Counted from the stretch's first letter, positions 1-9,815 are shown. The stretch is 64,000 bases of DNA from G963662675 sp963662675 (GCA_963662675.2 CAXXHP010000002.1:372001-436000); one strand, 5' to 3'. Notes: a model not told the origin generated them from the sequence alone. Numbers and translations: made by a program.

Positions 1-420
1 CTTTGGGAAATAACCATGTTCAAAGAAGAAGCACTTTATACCGAGCGTTTTGCAAGCTTCGGTTTCAACACTAAATGATCCGTTCAAAATTAGAATATAG
101 TCGAAATGGGTTTTGCGCAAATAGCTAAATGCCCGTTGGTATTCCTGATTCAAGTTGTCAATTAGTTTATGTGTGCTTTTCAGGTTATACAAGCGTTTGT
201 AATAACGAACTATTGCTGAGCTTTCATGATAAGGTAAATTTGTCTTCTCTTCGGATTGAGGGTAGTCAACGGTTTGGTGTTGGTATTTTTTTAGCTGACT
301 TTTTATGTACTTATCGCAATTTAGGAATACGACTTCGTTGCCAAATTCTTTTAGGTAGTTGCCCAAATTTACATTGAATTTTAGATAATTGGCCGCATTG
401 TTTATAATCCCTATTTTCAT
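1..420 (-). CDS. Capsule polysaccharide biosynthesis-like protein, N-terminal part (runs off the window)
   Basis: An open frame of 140 codons begins at an ATG at 420-418 and is still open at base 1. It starts MKIGIINNAANYLKFNVNLG, a short Rossmann-like first strand. The last visible residues read FFEHGYFPK, which resembles the E-x-G-x-x-P segment of the KpsS/KpsC-type capsule synthesis family (Capsule_synth); that family adds sugars, often Kdo, at the cytoplasmic face during capsule or lipopolysaccharide assembly. It begins 8 bases after the stop of the pyruvyl transferase fusion gene on the same strand, so the two are probably co-transcribed with the flippase further upstream. Catalytic residues lie outside the window, so another glycosyltransferase-like enzyme is possible. 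Confidence 0.6.
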   Translation of the reverse strand, partial: MKIGIINNAANYLKFNVNLGNYLKEFGNEVVFLNCDKYIKSQLKKYQHQTVDYPQSEEKTNLPYHESSAIVRYYKRLYNLKSTHKLIDNLNQEYQRAFSYLRKTHFDYILILNGSFSVETEACKTLGIKCFFFEHGYFPK

Positions 421-428
421 TTATTGTA

Positions 429-3044
429 CTAATTATTCAATCCTTTTCTACGGAGATATTCTTTAATTATAAAGCCATCAAACTTACTTTTTTTGCTGAT
501 ATTTTTCTGTATCGCCGTTGAAATGGAATTATATCCGGTAAGCATTTCGGATATTGTTTCATTTATATCTTCCCGGGTTATAGTTTCAGCAGGGATGCAA
601 TATTTTTCCTGATGGAATAACTTCATTGCTCCTTTGTTTTTATGCATATAGTAGGCGCCTGCCGAAATTGCGATTGTTGGCGTACTTCCGGCCATTGAGA
701 AAATGATCGGATGATGCTTCATCGTAATGGTAAGAAAGGCATTTTTATAGGTGGAAACAACAAGTTTAAAGTTCGCTCCATAATTAAGGATCGTTGCTTT
801 CATAGCTAATTTTTGGTTCAGGTATTCAAGAGCTGGGATATCTGAAGGGTCTTGTGCAATTAGAACCAATTCAAATTGTTTATTATTGAAGTTCTCGGTA
901 AGTGACGCAGCTATTTCATCCAGAATCCGGTTAATTTCTTCCACATTGAACTTCCAGTATTGGACATTAACGGCAACTATCTTTTTAGTGCTGTTTATTC
1001 TTCGACTGTTCATCTCATCTGCAAAATCCTTTTCAGACAAATTTTCGCAAAATAGGGCATCATCAAATAATGTAAAAACCTTTTTTGGATCGAAAAGCCC
1101 AATTTCCTTTAAGTCTTTTACTGAATCTTCATCATCACGAAGGCCAATCAGCATTGCCTTATTTAGTTGACGGGCAATTTTTCTCTGATAACGGGTTTCC
1201 CAAATGCCAATATTGTGGCCAGATAAAATTACATCCGTATTAAAGTAATTGGCAATTCGTATTAAGCCCATGAAATCGAGTAGACGTGAAGCAGTTTTAC
1301 CCGTAAGAAAACCACCTCCACCAATATGCAGAACTCGTGCATTTTTTATAGTGAATAGCAGCATGCCTGCTTCTGGGTTTAGACCTAGGGTGGCATTAAA
1401 GTGTTTGATGAAAAAACAATTGATCCTGACCCAGAGTAGTTTAGTTTTAAAGAATTTGGTAAAATGCTTTTTATTACCAATTCCACCGTATTCAATTCCC
1501 CGGAATCCCCACAGGCAATTTCGGCTAGCTGATAGAATATTATAGTTCCCGTGTATCTTTCGGGTTTTGTTGGGGTTGGGCGATAGCAATGTGACAGTTG
1601 CATGAGGTACGGTTTCGTTCCATATTTTTAGGTTGCTGTTCAACTGTGCCTCGTCTCCAATATTGTCGTAACCAAATCCCGATGTGTAGATCACATTGAA
1701 GCCATCTTTATCTCTGCGAATCAAGCTGGTTAATCCAAGAAAAGCATTGATCTTTCGGAAGATGTATTCATGCCGTTTGAGCTTTTTATCTGATATTGAG
1801 TTTCTTCCATTTAACCATTTTTCTTTTGACTTTCGGATTATCTTTTTCTTTAAAATGAAATCAGTTTTAAGCAGAACCCACTCAAGAAGATTTGTTGAAA
1901 AATGGATTTTTGTCTGCTTTTTCAGGGAATTTTTTTGATTCTGCCGGTATTGACTGTAAAGTTGTTTGTATACCAAAGTATCTTTTTGTGAATAGATAAA
2001 CTTCTCACGCGTGATCTCAATCAGATTGGCCACCTTATTTTCTTTCATTTTTTCAAGGTGAGCCGTAATTTCCGGAGCATTAATGAAACACAAGGTTTCT
2101 CCTTGAAGCCTTCCGGTTTTTACGCCCCAGGCATCTTTAAACCCGGCATGAGCATGCATCCCAAAGAAATCAGGACAAAACAGACACCCATTTAAAGCAA
2201 AATTGTAAGTCCGCCACTTATTTGTAAAGCCCGATTTATTTCGTTCCTCGCTAACCTTTTCCCCGTTTTGGAGAAAGAGTGTATTGTTAAAATTGAGAGC
2301 TTCTTTAATATTTGATTTATCCCTGAATTTAAGTTTCGTCAAACCTTCAGCGGTTGTACTTAATGAACTTCTTAAGTTTTCGGCAAACTGTCCGTTTGTA
2401 TTATGACTGCATATCAGGGAGAACTTGTATTTTATTTTTTTGCTAAGCTCAGGATCTTTTTTTGTCAGATAATGAATTCCTGAAAGAACGCAAGGAACAC
2501 CGAGTATGGCTACATTTTGAATTGATGAATCAGATTTAATTTGGGCGATAACCTGTGATAATTCAATTGGGTAGTAAAAAGAGCTCCTGTTTTCATCCAG
2601 TTCTGTAATTGTTCTTGAAAGTTTTGAGCTGAAATACGAATTTTCGTTATCGCCATAATTCATTTGTGCATGAACAACGGCATCAATCACTCTTTCAGAA
2701 AGAAGATGTTTAAGGAGAGCAGTCAGAAGTCCACCCGAAGAGCTTTCTGCATAGGAAGAGAAATCAATTTCGAACCCGCGATAAAAAGTGATTGCCTTCT
2801 CCGTTCCCGCACTGATCCCATTCAGTTTAATGGTATTGAAGCGACTATTCAGATTTTTGGCTGATGAAGGACAAACAAGAAGACATTTGCCACAATTTGT
2901 ACATGTTTTCGGGTTTATTACTGGCTGATATTCTTTGTATTTATTGAAAGAGATTTTGATCGCATTTTCAGGACATGAAGGATCGCAAACGCCACATCCA
3001 ATGCATAAATCATCATTCACTATTTGTTGTACACTTTTTCCCAT
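429..3044 (-). CDS. Ferredoxin / FrhB-like / polysaccharide pyruvyl transferase fusion protein
   Basis: The 871-residue protein has three parts. Residues 10-60 are a two-cluster 4Fe-4S ferredoxin domain (C14, C17, C20, C24 and C48, C51, C54, C58). Residues 85-345 resemble the N- and C-terminal domains of the F420 hydrogenase/dehydrogenase beta subunit (FrhB), with a GVPCVLSG segment and a CLFCPDFFG cysteine pair. From about residue 450 to the end is a polysaccharide pyruvyl transferase domain (GYDNIGDEAQ, then HIGGGGFL). The C-terminal domain is expected to put a pyruvyl ketal on a surface sugar; the FrhB part implies a flavin/iron-sulphur redox activity of unknown substrate. I chose the ATG at 3044 because it starts just before the ferredoxin domain. 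A TTG at 3077 overlapping the flippase stop would add 11 residues. It lies between the flippase and capsule-like genes, all on the minus strand. Confidence 0.82.
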   Translation of the reverse strand: MGKSVQQIVNDDLCIGCGVCDPSCPENAIKISFNKYKEYQPVINPKTCTNCGKCLLVCPSSAKNLNSRFNTIKLNGISAGTEKAITFYRGFEIDFSSYAESSSGGLLTALLKHLLSERVIDAVVHAQMNYGDNENSYFSSKLSRTITELDENRSSFYYPIELSQVIAQIKSDSSIQNVAILGVPCVLSGIHYLTKKDPELSKKIKYKFSLICSHNTNGQFAENLRSSLSTTAEGLTKLKFRDKSNIKEALNFNNTLFLQNGEKVSEERNKSGFTNKWRTYNFALNGCLFCPDFFGMHAHAGFKDAWGVKTGRLQGETLCFINAPEITAHLEKMKENKVANLIEITREKFIYSQKDTLVYKQLYSQYRQNQKNSLKKQTKIHFSTNLLEWVLLKTDFILKKKIIRKSKEKWLNGRNSISDKKLKRHEYIFRKINAFLGLTSLIRRDKDGFNVIYTSGFGYDNIGDEAQLNSNLKIWNETVPHATVTLLSPNPNKTRKIHGNYNILSASRNCLWGFRGIEYGGIGNKKHFTKFFKTKLLWVRINCFFIKHFNATLGLNPEAGMLLFTIKNARVLHIGGGGFLTGKTASRLLDFMGLIRIANYFNTDVILSGHNIGIWETRYQRKIARQLNKAMLIGLRDDEDSVKDLKEIGLFDPKKVFTLFDDALFCENLSEKDFADEMNSRRINSTKKIVAVNVQYWKFNVEEINRILDEIAASLTENFNNKQFELVLIAQDPSDIPALEYLNQKLAMKATILNYGANFKLVVSTYKNAFLTITMKHHPIIFSMAGSTPTIAISAGAYYMHKNKGAMKLFHQEKYCIPAETITREDINETISEMLTGYNSISTAIQKNISKKSKFDGFIIKEYLRRKGLNN

Positions 3045-3073
3045 TTTTGCTTGTTTAACGCGATCTGTCACAA

Positions 3074-4555
3074 TCAATTTTTGGATTTTAAGTAATTGCC
3101 TATTTGTCTGATAATTGATGATATATCTTCCGAAACCGGAACTAAAAAAACAAAGATTGTGGTTGCCATTGTGATGATAACTCCCCGGATGCCAATATCA
3201 ATAATAAGGGATTGTTGCGGAATGAGTTTCAATAAGAAATACATGCCAACAAAGAATCCTGCAACAAGAAGAAATCGATAATTAAAGGGTTGAAGATGTA
3301 GTTTCTTGTATAAAAAGAAATACCGCATCAGGTTGTTCAGGAACAAAGCTCCGGCGATGGCGATAGCTGCTCCTACAATTCCCCAGACAGGAATAAGCAA
3401 ATAGAGTAAAGCAACAACGATAATGATTAATGCAATAATGAAATAGAGTGAGACTCGGAAGTACTTTGAATAACTTATTACCAAGCCATTTGCACCAGTC
3501 AACATGTCAAATAAATAACCCAGTCCAATAAAGAAAATAACCCATTCAGATTGCAAATAGTCTTCTCCTAGAATTATGAGAATGTTGTCTATGTTTGCCC
3601 AAATCCCTAAAAATAAAAATCCCCCGATAATAAATTGGTTAATACAGCTTTTGTAATAGATGTCTTTTATTTTGGGCAGGTCGTTCTTTGCCCACGCATC
3701 GGCAATTAGAGTGCCGGATATTTTTAATAGAGGTCGTGATGGGATAACAACCAGCGTCCCAAAATAAAAAGCGATGGTGTAAATTCCGGTGTTGCCCAAG
3801 TCAAGCATCTGGTTGATGATGATTTTATCAATATTAAAAATAATCATTGAGCCCAGACCTCCCAATACTGAAAATGCCGCGACATGAATAAGCTCCTTTC
3901 GAAAGGACTTGCTGATAAACCCAGATTCGGGCTTAAATTTTAGTTCTCCCTTGTAGTACAAAAATGTTAGAATGATTAGCCCCTTAAGACTAACAACCAG
4001 AGCATATGCAATAATTAGTTGATTGAGGTTGATAAAATGAAATACAAAAAGCAAAGTGATTAGAAGGAGCAGTAACCGTTGTGAAAATTCCTGTAAAAAA
4101 GTTCCAAATACGGCATCGTACAATACTTTGTTGTAGGTGTCGAAAAGTACAAATACCATCGTGAAAAAAGTCAGTGGAACAAGAAGGTAGATGTAGTCTG
4201 AAAAAAGTTGCGACTTTTCAAGATTGGTTTCAATCAGGAAAGGGGAAAATATCGCATATAAAATCAGAAACAAAGAGAACCCAACGATCATAAATATCAA
4301 GGCGATAAAAAGGAAGCCGTGATGTCTACTTTCTTTATCTCTAAAATGAGGAAATAATCTCGAGGTTACGCCATGAATCCCTAGTAATGAAAGCTGTCCG
4401 AATAATGTTGAGTAGGCAATTAGTAAGCTGAATAATCCAATTGTATCTGTTGTGAGATAATTTGGAAACAGATAGGATGTAGTTACAAATCCAATGATGA
4501 CGCCAAAATATGACCAAAAACTTCCTCTTATGGATTGTTTGATGATAATGCCCAT
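3074..4555 (-). CDS. Polysaccharide flippase (Wzx-like, MOP/PST family)
   Basis: A 493-residue, very hydrophobic protein with about 12-14 predicted membrane segments, beginning MGIIIKQSIRGSFWSYFGV. This N-terminal pattern (short basic stretch, then G-x-x-W before the first helix) is typical of polysaccharide exporters that flip lipid-linked repeat units across the inner membrane. It is the first gene of the minus-strand polysaccharide group, and its stop is within a few bases of the possible TTG start of the next gene, implying translational coupling. Which glycan is exported cannot be read from the sequence. It diverges from the YfhO-like gene at 4625. Confidence 0.85.
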   Translation of the reverse strand: MGIIIKQSIRGSFWSYFGVIIGFVTTSYLFPNYLTTDTIGLFSLLIAYSTLFGQLSLLGIHGVTSRLFPHFRDKESRHHGFLFIALIFMIVGFSLFLILYAIFSPFLIETNLEKSQLFSDYIYLLVPLTFFTMVFVLFDTYNKVLYDAVFGTFLQEFSQRLLLLLITLLFVFHFINLNQLIIAYALVVSLKGLIILTFLYYKGELKFKPESGFISKSFRKELIHVAAFSVLGGLGSMIIFNIDKIIINQMLDLGNTGIYTIAFYFGTLVVIPSRPLLKISGTLIADAWAKNDLPKIKDIYYKSCINQFIIGGFLFLGIWANIDNILIILGEDYLQSEWVIFFIGLGYLFDMLTGANGLVISYSKYFRVSLYFIIALIIIVVALLYLLIPVWGIVGAAIAIAGALFLNNLMRYFFLYKKLHLQPFNYRFLLVAGFFVGMYFLLKLIPQQSLIIDIGIRGVIITMATTIFVFLVPVSEDISSIIRQIGNYLKSKN

Positions 4556-4582
4556 TCGTATCGGATTCAGTAATTAATTACT

Positions 4583-4590
4583 TATTTTTG
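4583..4590 (+). promoter_or_regulatory. Bacteroidota -7 promoter element before the YfhO-like gene
   Basis: TATTTTTG is an exact match to the TAnnTTTG -7 element. Transcription would start near 4597. That makes the TTG codon at 4598 an unlikely start and supports the ATG at 4625. No clear -33 element was seen. Confidence 0.55.
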
Positions 4591-4624
4591 CTTCAACTTG
4601 AAACAGATAACCTTTAAATTAATT

Positions 4625-7132
4625 ATGGCAAAGATAAAAGGCAATCGCAATATTTACGTTGTAATCGGCATTATTCTTTTTTTCATCTTGGTTTCCCTCG
4701 TTTATTTCTCTCCTCTAATAGAAGGCAAGCGGCTAAGTGCCAGTGATAGCCAAAATTATGCAGGGATGTCTCAGGAAATTTCTGATTTCCGGTCAGAAAC
4801 TGGAGAAGAAGCTTTGTGGACAAACCGAATGTTTGGAGGGATGCCTGCCTATTTGATTTCAGTCAGACATAGCGGAGAAGTTCTGGCAAACATTCAAAAA
4901 TTTGTAAACAATGTGATTCCCAGACCCGCAAGCCTGATTTTTCTGAGCTTTCTTTTCTTTTTCATATTGTGCCTCACTTTAGGAATGAATCCTTATATCA
5001 GCATGGCGGGGGCTTTTATGTATGGTATGGCCACCTACTTTTTTGTGCTTATTAGTGCGGGACACATAACGAAAGTACACACCTTATCATACATGGCCTT
5101 GGTTGTTGCCGGGGTAATTTTGGCATACAAGAAAAAGCCTCTTGTTGGAAGTCTGTTGGCTGCATTTGGCCTTTCTTGGATGCTGAGTGGCAATCATCCG
5201 CAGATGACATATTATGCCGGAATTATGGTGGCAATTATCGGAATCACTTATTTGATCTACGCGATCCGTGAGAAAGCTGTTCCCGCATTCTTGAAAACAT
5301 CAGTATTACTCGTTGTGGCAATGATCATCGCAGTTGGAACGAACTTCGGAAGACTTTATACGACCTATGAGTACAGTAAATATTCTACGCGTGGCGAATC
5401 TGAACTCACAAGCGATGAAGGCAATAAAACAGATGGCCTGGATAAGGATTACATACTGGATTACAGCTATGATTTGGGTGAAGTGATGTCCTCTTTTATT
5501 CCGCGTTTTAAGGGTGGCGGGATGAGTGAACCACTTGATGAAAGTTCAGAGGTTTACAAATTCTTTGAAGAAAATCAAGGGAAAGCAGCTGCGAAGAATG
5601 TTGTAGCCGGACTGCCGCTTTATTGGGGAACTCAACCAATTTCCAGTGCTCCATTTTATTTTGGTGCGGTACTCTGTTTTCTGTTCGTTTTTGGACTGTT
5701 TGCAGTAAAGGGAAAAGATAAGTGGTGGATTGTTGCTGTTGTTGTGGCATCCTTTCTATTATCCTTGGGCAAAAACTTTCCTTTGTTAAGCAATTTAATG
5801 ATTGACTATTTCCCGGGCTACAATAAATTCCGCGACGTTAAAAATATTATCGTTATTCAGCAGTTTGCCATGGCTTTGCTTGGTGTTTTGGCCATCAAAG
5901 AATTATACCTAAACAACCGGGATAAAGGGGAATTGATAAAGAGTTTGAAGTACTCATGGATTATTGTTGGCGGCTTGGCTCTTGTATTTGCTGTTTTGCC
6001 TGGGCTTGCAGGTAGCTTTAAAGGTGCTACAGATGCTCAGTTGGTAAGTGCCGGTTGGCCTGATCAACTTATTCAGGCTTTGCAGCTAGATCGGAAGATG
6101 GTACTCCGAACCGATGCTTTTAAGGCATTGGTGTTTGTGACTCTGGCGGCTGGAGTAATTTGGCTGTTTGTGAAACAAAAGATAAAGGCCAGCTATGCCT
6201 TAGCTTTATGGGTATTACTCATCTTTATTGATATGTGGCCTGTCAACAAAAAGTATCTCAACAACGATAATTTCGAGTCAAAATCAAAAGTTGAAAATCC
6301 ATATAAAGCATCAGTAGCTGATCAAGAAATATTGAAAGATACAGATCCTGATTATCGTGTATTGAATATTTCGGTGAGTGTTTTCCAGGATGCGTCAACT
6401 TCCTATTTCCATAATTCTATTGGAGGATATCATGGGGCAAAGATGGAGCGTTATCAAGAACTATTCGATTATCAAATTGCACCGGAATTAAGCAGGCTGA
6501 CAAGTAATTTCACGAGCCTTTCCGCCATTGATTCAGCCTTGCAATCACTTCCAGTATTAAATATGCTGAATACGAAGTATGTTATTTATAGCCCGGAAAC
6601 GGCACCTATTCAAAATTACTACGCCTTAGGGCATGCATGGTTTGTTGACGATGTAACAATGGTTGAAAATGCTGATGAGGAAATTGCAGCATTGTCAGGC
6701 ATTGACCCTTCTAGTGAGGCCATTATTGACCAGCGTTTTGCAGAACAGTTAGCCAGTGTTAGTTCAGGTGAAGCCACCGGATCACAAATTGAAATGATTG
6801 AATACAGACCAAACTATCTAAAATATAATGCGCAGGTTAATAGCGGCACATTGTTAGCGGTTTTCTCTGAAATATATTATCCGAAGGGATGGAGGGCTTA
6901 TATTGATGGTGTGGAATTTGAACACTTGCGTGCCAATTATGTGTTGCGTGCATTACCTATCCCAGAGGGGGCTCATGAGATTGAATTCAAGTTTGAGCCA
7001 GAATCTTATTTTATTGGGGATAAGGTTTCATTGGCCAGTTCAATTATCCTATTGTTGGCAATGGCAGCAGTGGGTTTTGTAGAATTCCGAAAGAAAGCAA
7101 ACAATGAAGAAGAAACGCTCGACAAGGCTTAA
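4625..7132 (+). CDS. YfhO-like integral membrane protein (GT-C-type)
   Basis: A large polytopic protein of 835 residues with a first helix near residues 8-28 and at least ten further membrane segments up to about residue 540. A soluble region follows (about 560-800), then a last helix near 800-820. The early loop with SASDSQNYAGM and WTNRMFGGMPAYL has the acidic, Trp-rich look of the first periplasmic loop of YfhO / GT-C glycosyltransferase-fold proteins. YfhO members elsewhere help glycosylate cell-envelope polymers, but the acceptor here is unknown. The ATG at 4625 was preferred over a TTG at 4598, which coincides with the predicted transcription start. Its last 29 bases overlap the start of ftsX, so the two are probably translated together. 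Confidence 0.75.
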   Translation: MAKIKGNRNIYVVIGIILFFILVSLVYFSPLIEGKRLSASDSQNYAGMSQEISDFRSETGEEALWTNRMFGGMPAYLISVRHSGEVLANIQKFVNNVIPRPASLIFLSFLFFFILCLTLGMNPYISMAGAFMYGMATYFFVLISAGHITKVHTLSYMALVVAGVILAYKKKPLVGSLLAAFGLSWMLSGNHPQMTYYAGIMVAIIGITYLIYAIREKAVPAFLKTSVLLVVAMIIAVGTNFGRLYTTYEYSKYSTRGESELTSDEGNKTDGLDKDYILDYSYDLGEVMSSFIPRFKGGGMSEPLDESSEVYKFFEENQGKAAAKNVVAGLPLYWGTQPISSAPFYFGAVLCFLFVFGLFAVKGKDKWWIVAVVVASFLLSLGKNFPLLSNLMIDYFPGYNKFRDVKNIIVIQQFAMALLGVLAIKELYLNNRDKGELIKSLKYSWIIVGGLALVFAVLPGLAGSFKGATDAQLVSAGWPDQLIQALQLDRKMVLRTDAFKALVFVTLAAGVIWLFVKQKIKASYALALWVLLIFIDMWPVNKKYLNNDNFESKSKVENPYKASVADQEILKDTDPDYRVLNISVSVFQDASTSYFHNSIGGYHGAKMERYQELFDYQIAPELSRLTSNFTSLSAIDSALQSLPVLNMLNTKYVIYSPETAPIQNYYALGHAWFVDDVTMVENADEEIAALSGIDPSSEAIIDQRFAEQLASVSSGEATGSQIEMIEYRPNYLKYNAQVNSGTLLAVFSEIYYPKGWRAYIDGVEFEHLRANYVLRALPIPEGAHEIEFKFEPESYFIGDKVSLASSIILLLAMAAVGFVEFRKKANNEEETLDKA

Positions 7133-7982
7133 AAGACGGCTAGTACGTTCGTATCTTACCTCAACAATTAGTATTACCTTGGTGCTGTTCTTGTTGGGAG
7201 CCATGTTGTTGCTTGTTTTAAATGCTGATCGTTTGTCGGATTATATGCGCGAACGAGTTGGCTTTACCTTGGTTTTGCAGGATGATGTTCGCGAAGTGGA
7301 GATATTAAGCCTGCAAAAAACATTGAGTACCAAAAACTATGTGAAGTCAACAAAATACATTGGAAAAGAAGAAGCTGCTATTCAACTTGCAGAGGATTTA
7401 GGCGAAGATTTTGTGAGCTTCTTAGGGTTCAACCCATTGTTCTCATCGTTGGATGTAAAGCTTTATGCCAATTATATGCATCCTGACAGTTTGTTGTTGC
7501 TCGAGCAAAAATTTCTGCAGTATTCTCAAGTAAAAGAAGTTTATTACCAGCGTGATCTTGTGCAAATTATCAATGAAAATGTGCAGAGAATAGGTCTATA
7601 CCTTATAATTTTTTCTGCTTTGCTTTTGTTTATCTTTTCAACATTGATAAATAACACGATTCGTATTTCAATCTACTCCCAGCGATTTGTTATTAACACG
7701 ATGAAATTGGTTGGTGCCACCCGCTCATTTATAAGAAGACCTTTTATAATAAAGAGCATAAGTTATGGTATAATAGCAGGTTTGGTTGCCAATTTAGGAC
7801 TGATTTCATTGGTTTATTCATATCAGCAGGATTTTGAAGGAATATTAGAATTACAACAGTTAAATACGATTGGGATTACTTTTATCGTTGTGTTTTTGTT
7901 TGGGGTGTTGATTTCCTGGTTATCTACCCATCTAGCAGTAAATAAATTTCTGCATCTCAGGTTTGAAGAGTTATTTTATTGA
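7104..7982 (+). CDS. ftsX: Cell division protein FtsX (ABC transporter permease)
   Basis: A 292-residue protein with the FtsX layout: a basic cytoplasmic start, one membrane helix at about 18-42, an extracytoplasmic domain at about 43-165, then three helices near 165-185, 215-240 and 260-285. The stretch TMKLVGATRSFIRRPF before the third helix is the family's coupling-helix region, with the usual KLVGA core. FtsX pairs with the ATPase FtsE at the division site to control peptidoglycan hydrolases; ftsE is not in this window. It overlaps the preceding gene by 29 bases and is followed by DUF3098 and uppP, a gene order widely conserved in Bacteroidota. Confidence 0.93.
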   Translation: MKKKRSTRLKRRLVRSYLTSTISITLVLFLLGAMLLLVLNADRLSDYMRERVGFTLVLQDDVREVEILSLQKTLSTKNYVKSTKYIGKEEAAIQLAEDLGEDFVSFLGFNPLFSSLDVKLYANYMHPDSLLLLEQKFLQYSQVKEVYYQRDLVQIINENVQRIGLYLIIFSALLLFIFSTLINNTIRISIYSQRFVINTMKLVGATRSFIRRPFIIKSISYGIIAGLVANLGLISLVYSYQQDFEGILELQQLNTIGITFIVVFLFGVLISWLSTHLAVNKFLHLRFEELFY

Positions 7983-8010
7983 TTAATTTTGAAATTCATT
8001 CATACTTATT

Positions 8011-8265
8011 ATGGCTAAAAAAGAACTAGATACAACTGATAAGCAATTTGCACTTGGAAAAGAAAACTACCGTTTGTTGCTGATTGGGTTCGCAATTATT
8101 GTTGTAGGTTTTATTTTGATGGTTGGAGGGAAAAGTGAAAATGATGCTGTTTTCAATCCCGAAATTTTTAGTTTCAGACGAATAACACTAGCCCCTATGG
8201 TGGTGTTGTTTGGGTTTATGTTTGAAATTTATGCCATCATGAAAAAATCTAAGACAGGGAAATAG
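8011..8265 (+). CDS. DUF3098 small membrane protein
   Basis: An 84-residue protein with two membrane segments (about 24-41 and 62-77), joined by a loop reading FNPEIFSFRRITLAPMVV that is the DUF3098 signature. Function is unknown. It is regularly found between ftsX and uppP in Bacteroidota, as here, which suggests a link to division or envelope precursor recycling. It starts 28 bases after ftsX and ends 3 bases before uppP, so it is surely in the same transcript. Confidence 0.9.
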   Translation: MAKKELDTTDKQFALGKENYRLLLIGFAIIVVGFILMVGGKSENDAVFNPEIFSFRRITLAPMVVLFGFMFEIYAIMKKSKTGK

Positions 8266-8268
8266 TTC

Positions 8269-9051
8269 ATGAGTGTTTTACAGGCTCTTTTATTGGGAAT
8301 TATCCAAGGGTTGACTGAGTTTTTGCCGGTTAGTTCAAGTGGGCATTTAGAGCTTGGGCACGCTTTGCTTGGCGTGGAAAATCATAACAACCTATTGTTT
8401 GCAGTTGTGGCTCATGGTGCTACAGTATTGAGCACAATTGTTGTTTTTAGAAAAGATATTGTTTCCCTCCTTTTGGCCTTGTCCTCCTTAAAGTGGAACA
8501 ATGATACTCGCTATATTTTTTACCTTTTAATCTCAGCAGTTCCGGTTGCCGTGTTGGGTATTTTCTTTAAAGAAGAAATTGAAAGTCTTTTTACAGGAAA
8601 TCTGGTGTTTGTAGGATCCATGCTTTTAATAACGGCAGCTTTGCTTGCGTTTACCCAATTCGCAAAAGCAAAGGAAAATGAATTAAAGCTTCCGGATGCA
8701 TTGATTATTGGTATCGCTCAAGCACTTGCTGTTCTCCCCGGAATTTCACGAAGTGGTTCCACTATTGCGACTGGCCTTTTGCTTGGGAAGAAGAAAAATG
8801 AAATTGCCCGATTTTCATTTTTGATGGTTTTGCTTCCAATTATTGGTGCAAATATTATCGATCTTTCAGGGAGCAACGTTTCTTCATTAGATTCTATCGG
8901 AATTCTTCCGCTATTTGTTGGTTTTATTGCCGCTTTTATTTCCGGTCTTTTAGCATGTCGCTGGATGATAAGCATTGTTAAAAGAGGCAAGCTCATTTAT
9001 TTTGCAGTTTATTGCTTAATTATTGGCTTAATTGCTATTTTTGCAGGCTGA
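8269..9051 (+). CDS. uppP: Undecaprenyl-diphosphatase UppP (BacA)
   Basis: A 260-residue polytopic enzyme that dephosphorylates undecaprenyl diphosphate so the lipid carrier can be reused for peptidoglycan and polysaccharide synthesis. Both family motifs are intact: GLTEFLPVSSSGH at residues 14-26, with the catalytic Glu17 and His26, and PGISRSGST in the second half with the essential arginine. It also underlies bacitracin tolerance in other bacteria. Tight spacing after DUF3098 and before truB puts it in an envelope/RNA-modification operon. Confidence 0.96.
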   Translation: MSVLQALLLGIIQGLTEFLPVSSSGHLELGHALLGVENHNNLLFAVVAHGATVLSTIVVFRKDIVSLLLALSSLKWNNDTRYIFYLLISAVPVAVLGIFFKEEIESLFTGNLVFVGSMLLITAALLAFTQFAKAKENELKLPDALIIGIAQALAVLPGISRSGSTIATGLLLGKKKNEIARFSFLMVLLPIIGANIIDLSGSNVSSLDSIGILPLFVGFIAAFISGLLACRWMISIVKRGKLIYFAVYCLIIGLIAIFAG

Positions 9052-9101
9052 AAAAAATCAACCGTTATTCTGGTAATCAGATAACTTAAACGCACTTTCG
9101 G

Positions 9102-9815
9102 ATGGGGACAACGCCCAAAAAATATAATTTTCAGGAAGGAGAAATATTGCTTTTTGATAAGGATCTGGATTGGACTTCCTTTGATTTAGTGATGAAAGTC
9201 CGTAATAACCTGTGTCGGACTTTAGGGATAAAAAAGCTGAAAGTTGGCCATGCTGGCACGTTAGACCCCAAAGCCACAGGCTTAATGATTCTCTGCACAG
9301 GTAAAGCCACAAAAAAGGTGGAAAGCCTTCAGGCACAGAAAAAAGAATATATTGCCACTCTGAAGTTGGGTGCAACTACTCCATCTTTTGATTTGGAAAC
9401 GGAGGAAGATAGTCAGCACTCAATTGAGCATATTACCGATGAAATGCTTGTTGAGGTCTTAAAATCATATACAGGAGAACAACTTCAGGTTCCCCCATTA
9501 TTTAGTGCTGTGAAAGTAAATGGGAAAAGAGCATATACTCACGCTCGAAAGGGAGAAGATGTGAAGTTGAATGCTAAGCTAATTGATATTAAGGATATTG
9601 AATTGATTAAGTTTTTAAAGAATGAAGTTGTAATTCGGATTGTTTGCAGTAAGGGCACATATGTAAGGGCGCTTGCAAGAGACATTGGGAAATCATTGAA
9701 CAGTGGGGCTTATTTGATAGGGTTACGACGCACTCAAATTGGTGATTTTAAGGTTGAAGAAGCAATGGATGTCAATTATTTCATGGAAAATCTTAACCAA
9801 TTTGTAACAAATTGA
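9102..9815 (+). CDS. truB: tRNA pseudouridine(55) synthase TruB
   Basis: A 237-residue enzyme that makes pseudouridine 55 in the T-loop of tRNAs. The catalytic motif HAGTLDPKATGLM is at residues 50-62 with nucleophile Asp55. The KGTYVRALARDIG segment and the SAVKVNGKRAYTHAR region match bacterial TruB. It is short, ending after the catalytic domain without a full C-terminal PUA domain, which is common in Bacteroidota. It follows uppP by 50 bases on the same strand. Confidence 0.95.
   Translation: MGTTPKKYNFQEGEILLFDKDLDWTSFDLVMKVRNNLCRTLGIKKLKVGHAGTLDPKATGLMILCTGKATKKVESLQAQKKEYIATLKLGATTPSFDLETEEDSQHSIEHITDEMLVEVLKSYTGEQLQVPPLFSAVKVNGKRAYTHARKGEDVKLNAKLIDIKDIELIKFLKNEVVIRIVCSKGTYVRALARDIGKSLNSGAYLIGLRRTQIGDFKVEEAMDVNYFMENLNQFVTN

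Noticed and set aside
886..2864. Plus-strand open frames inside the pyruvyl transferase fusion gene
   Set aside because: They are antisense shadows of a long gene with clear domains; none has a domain of its own.
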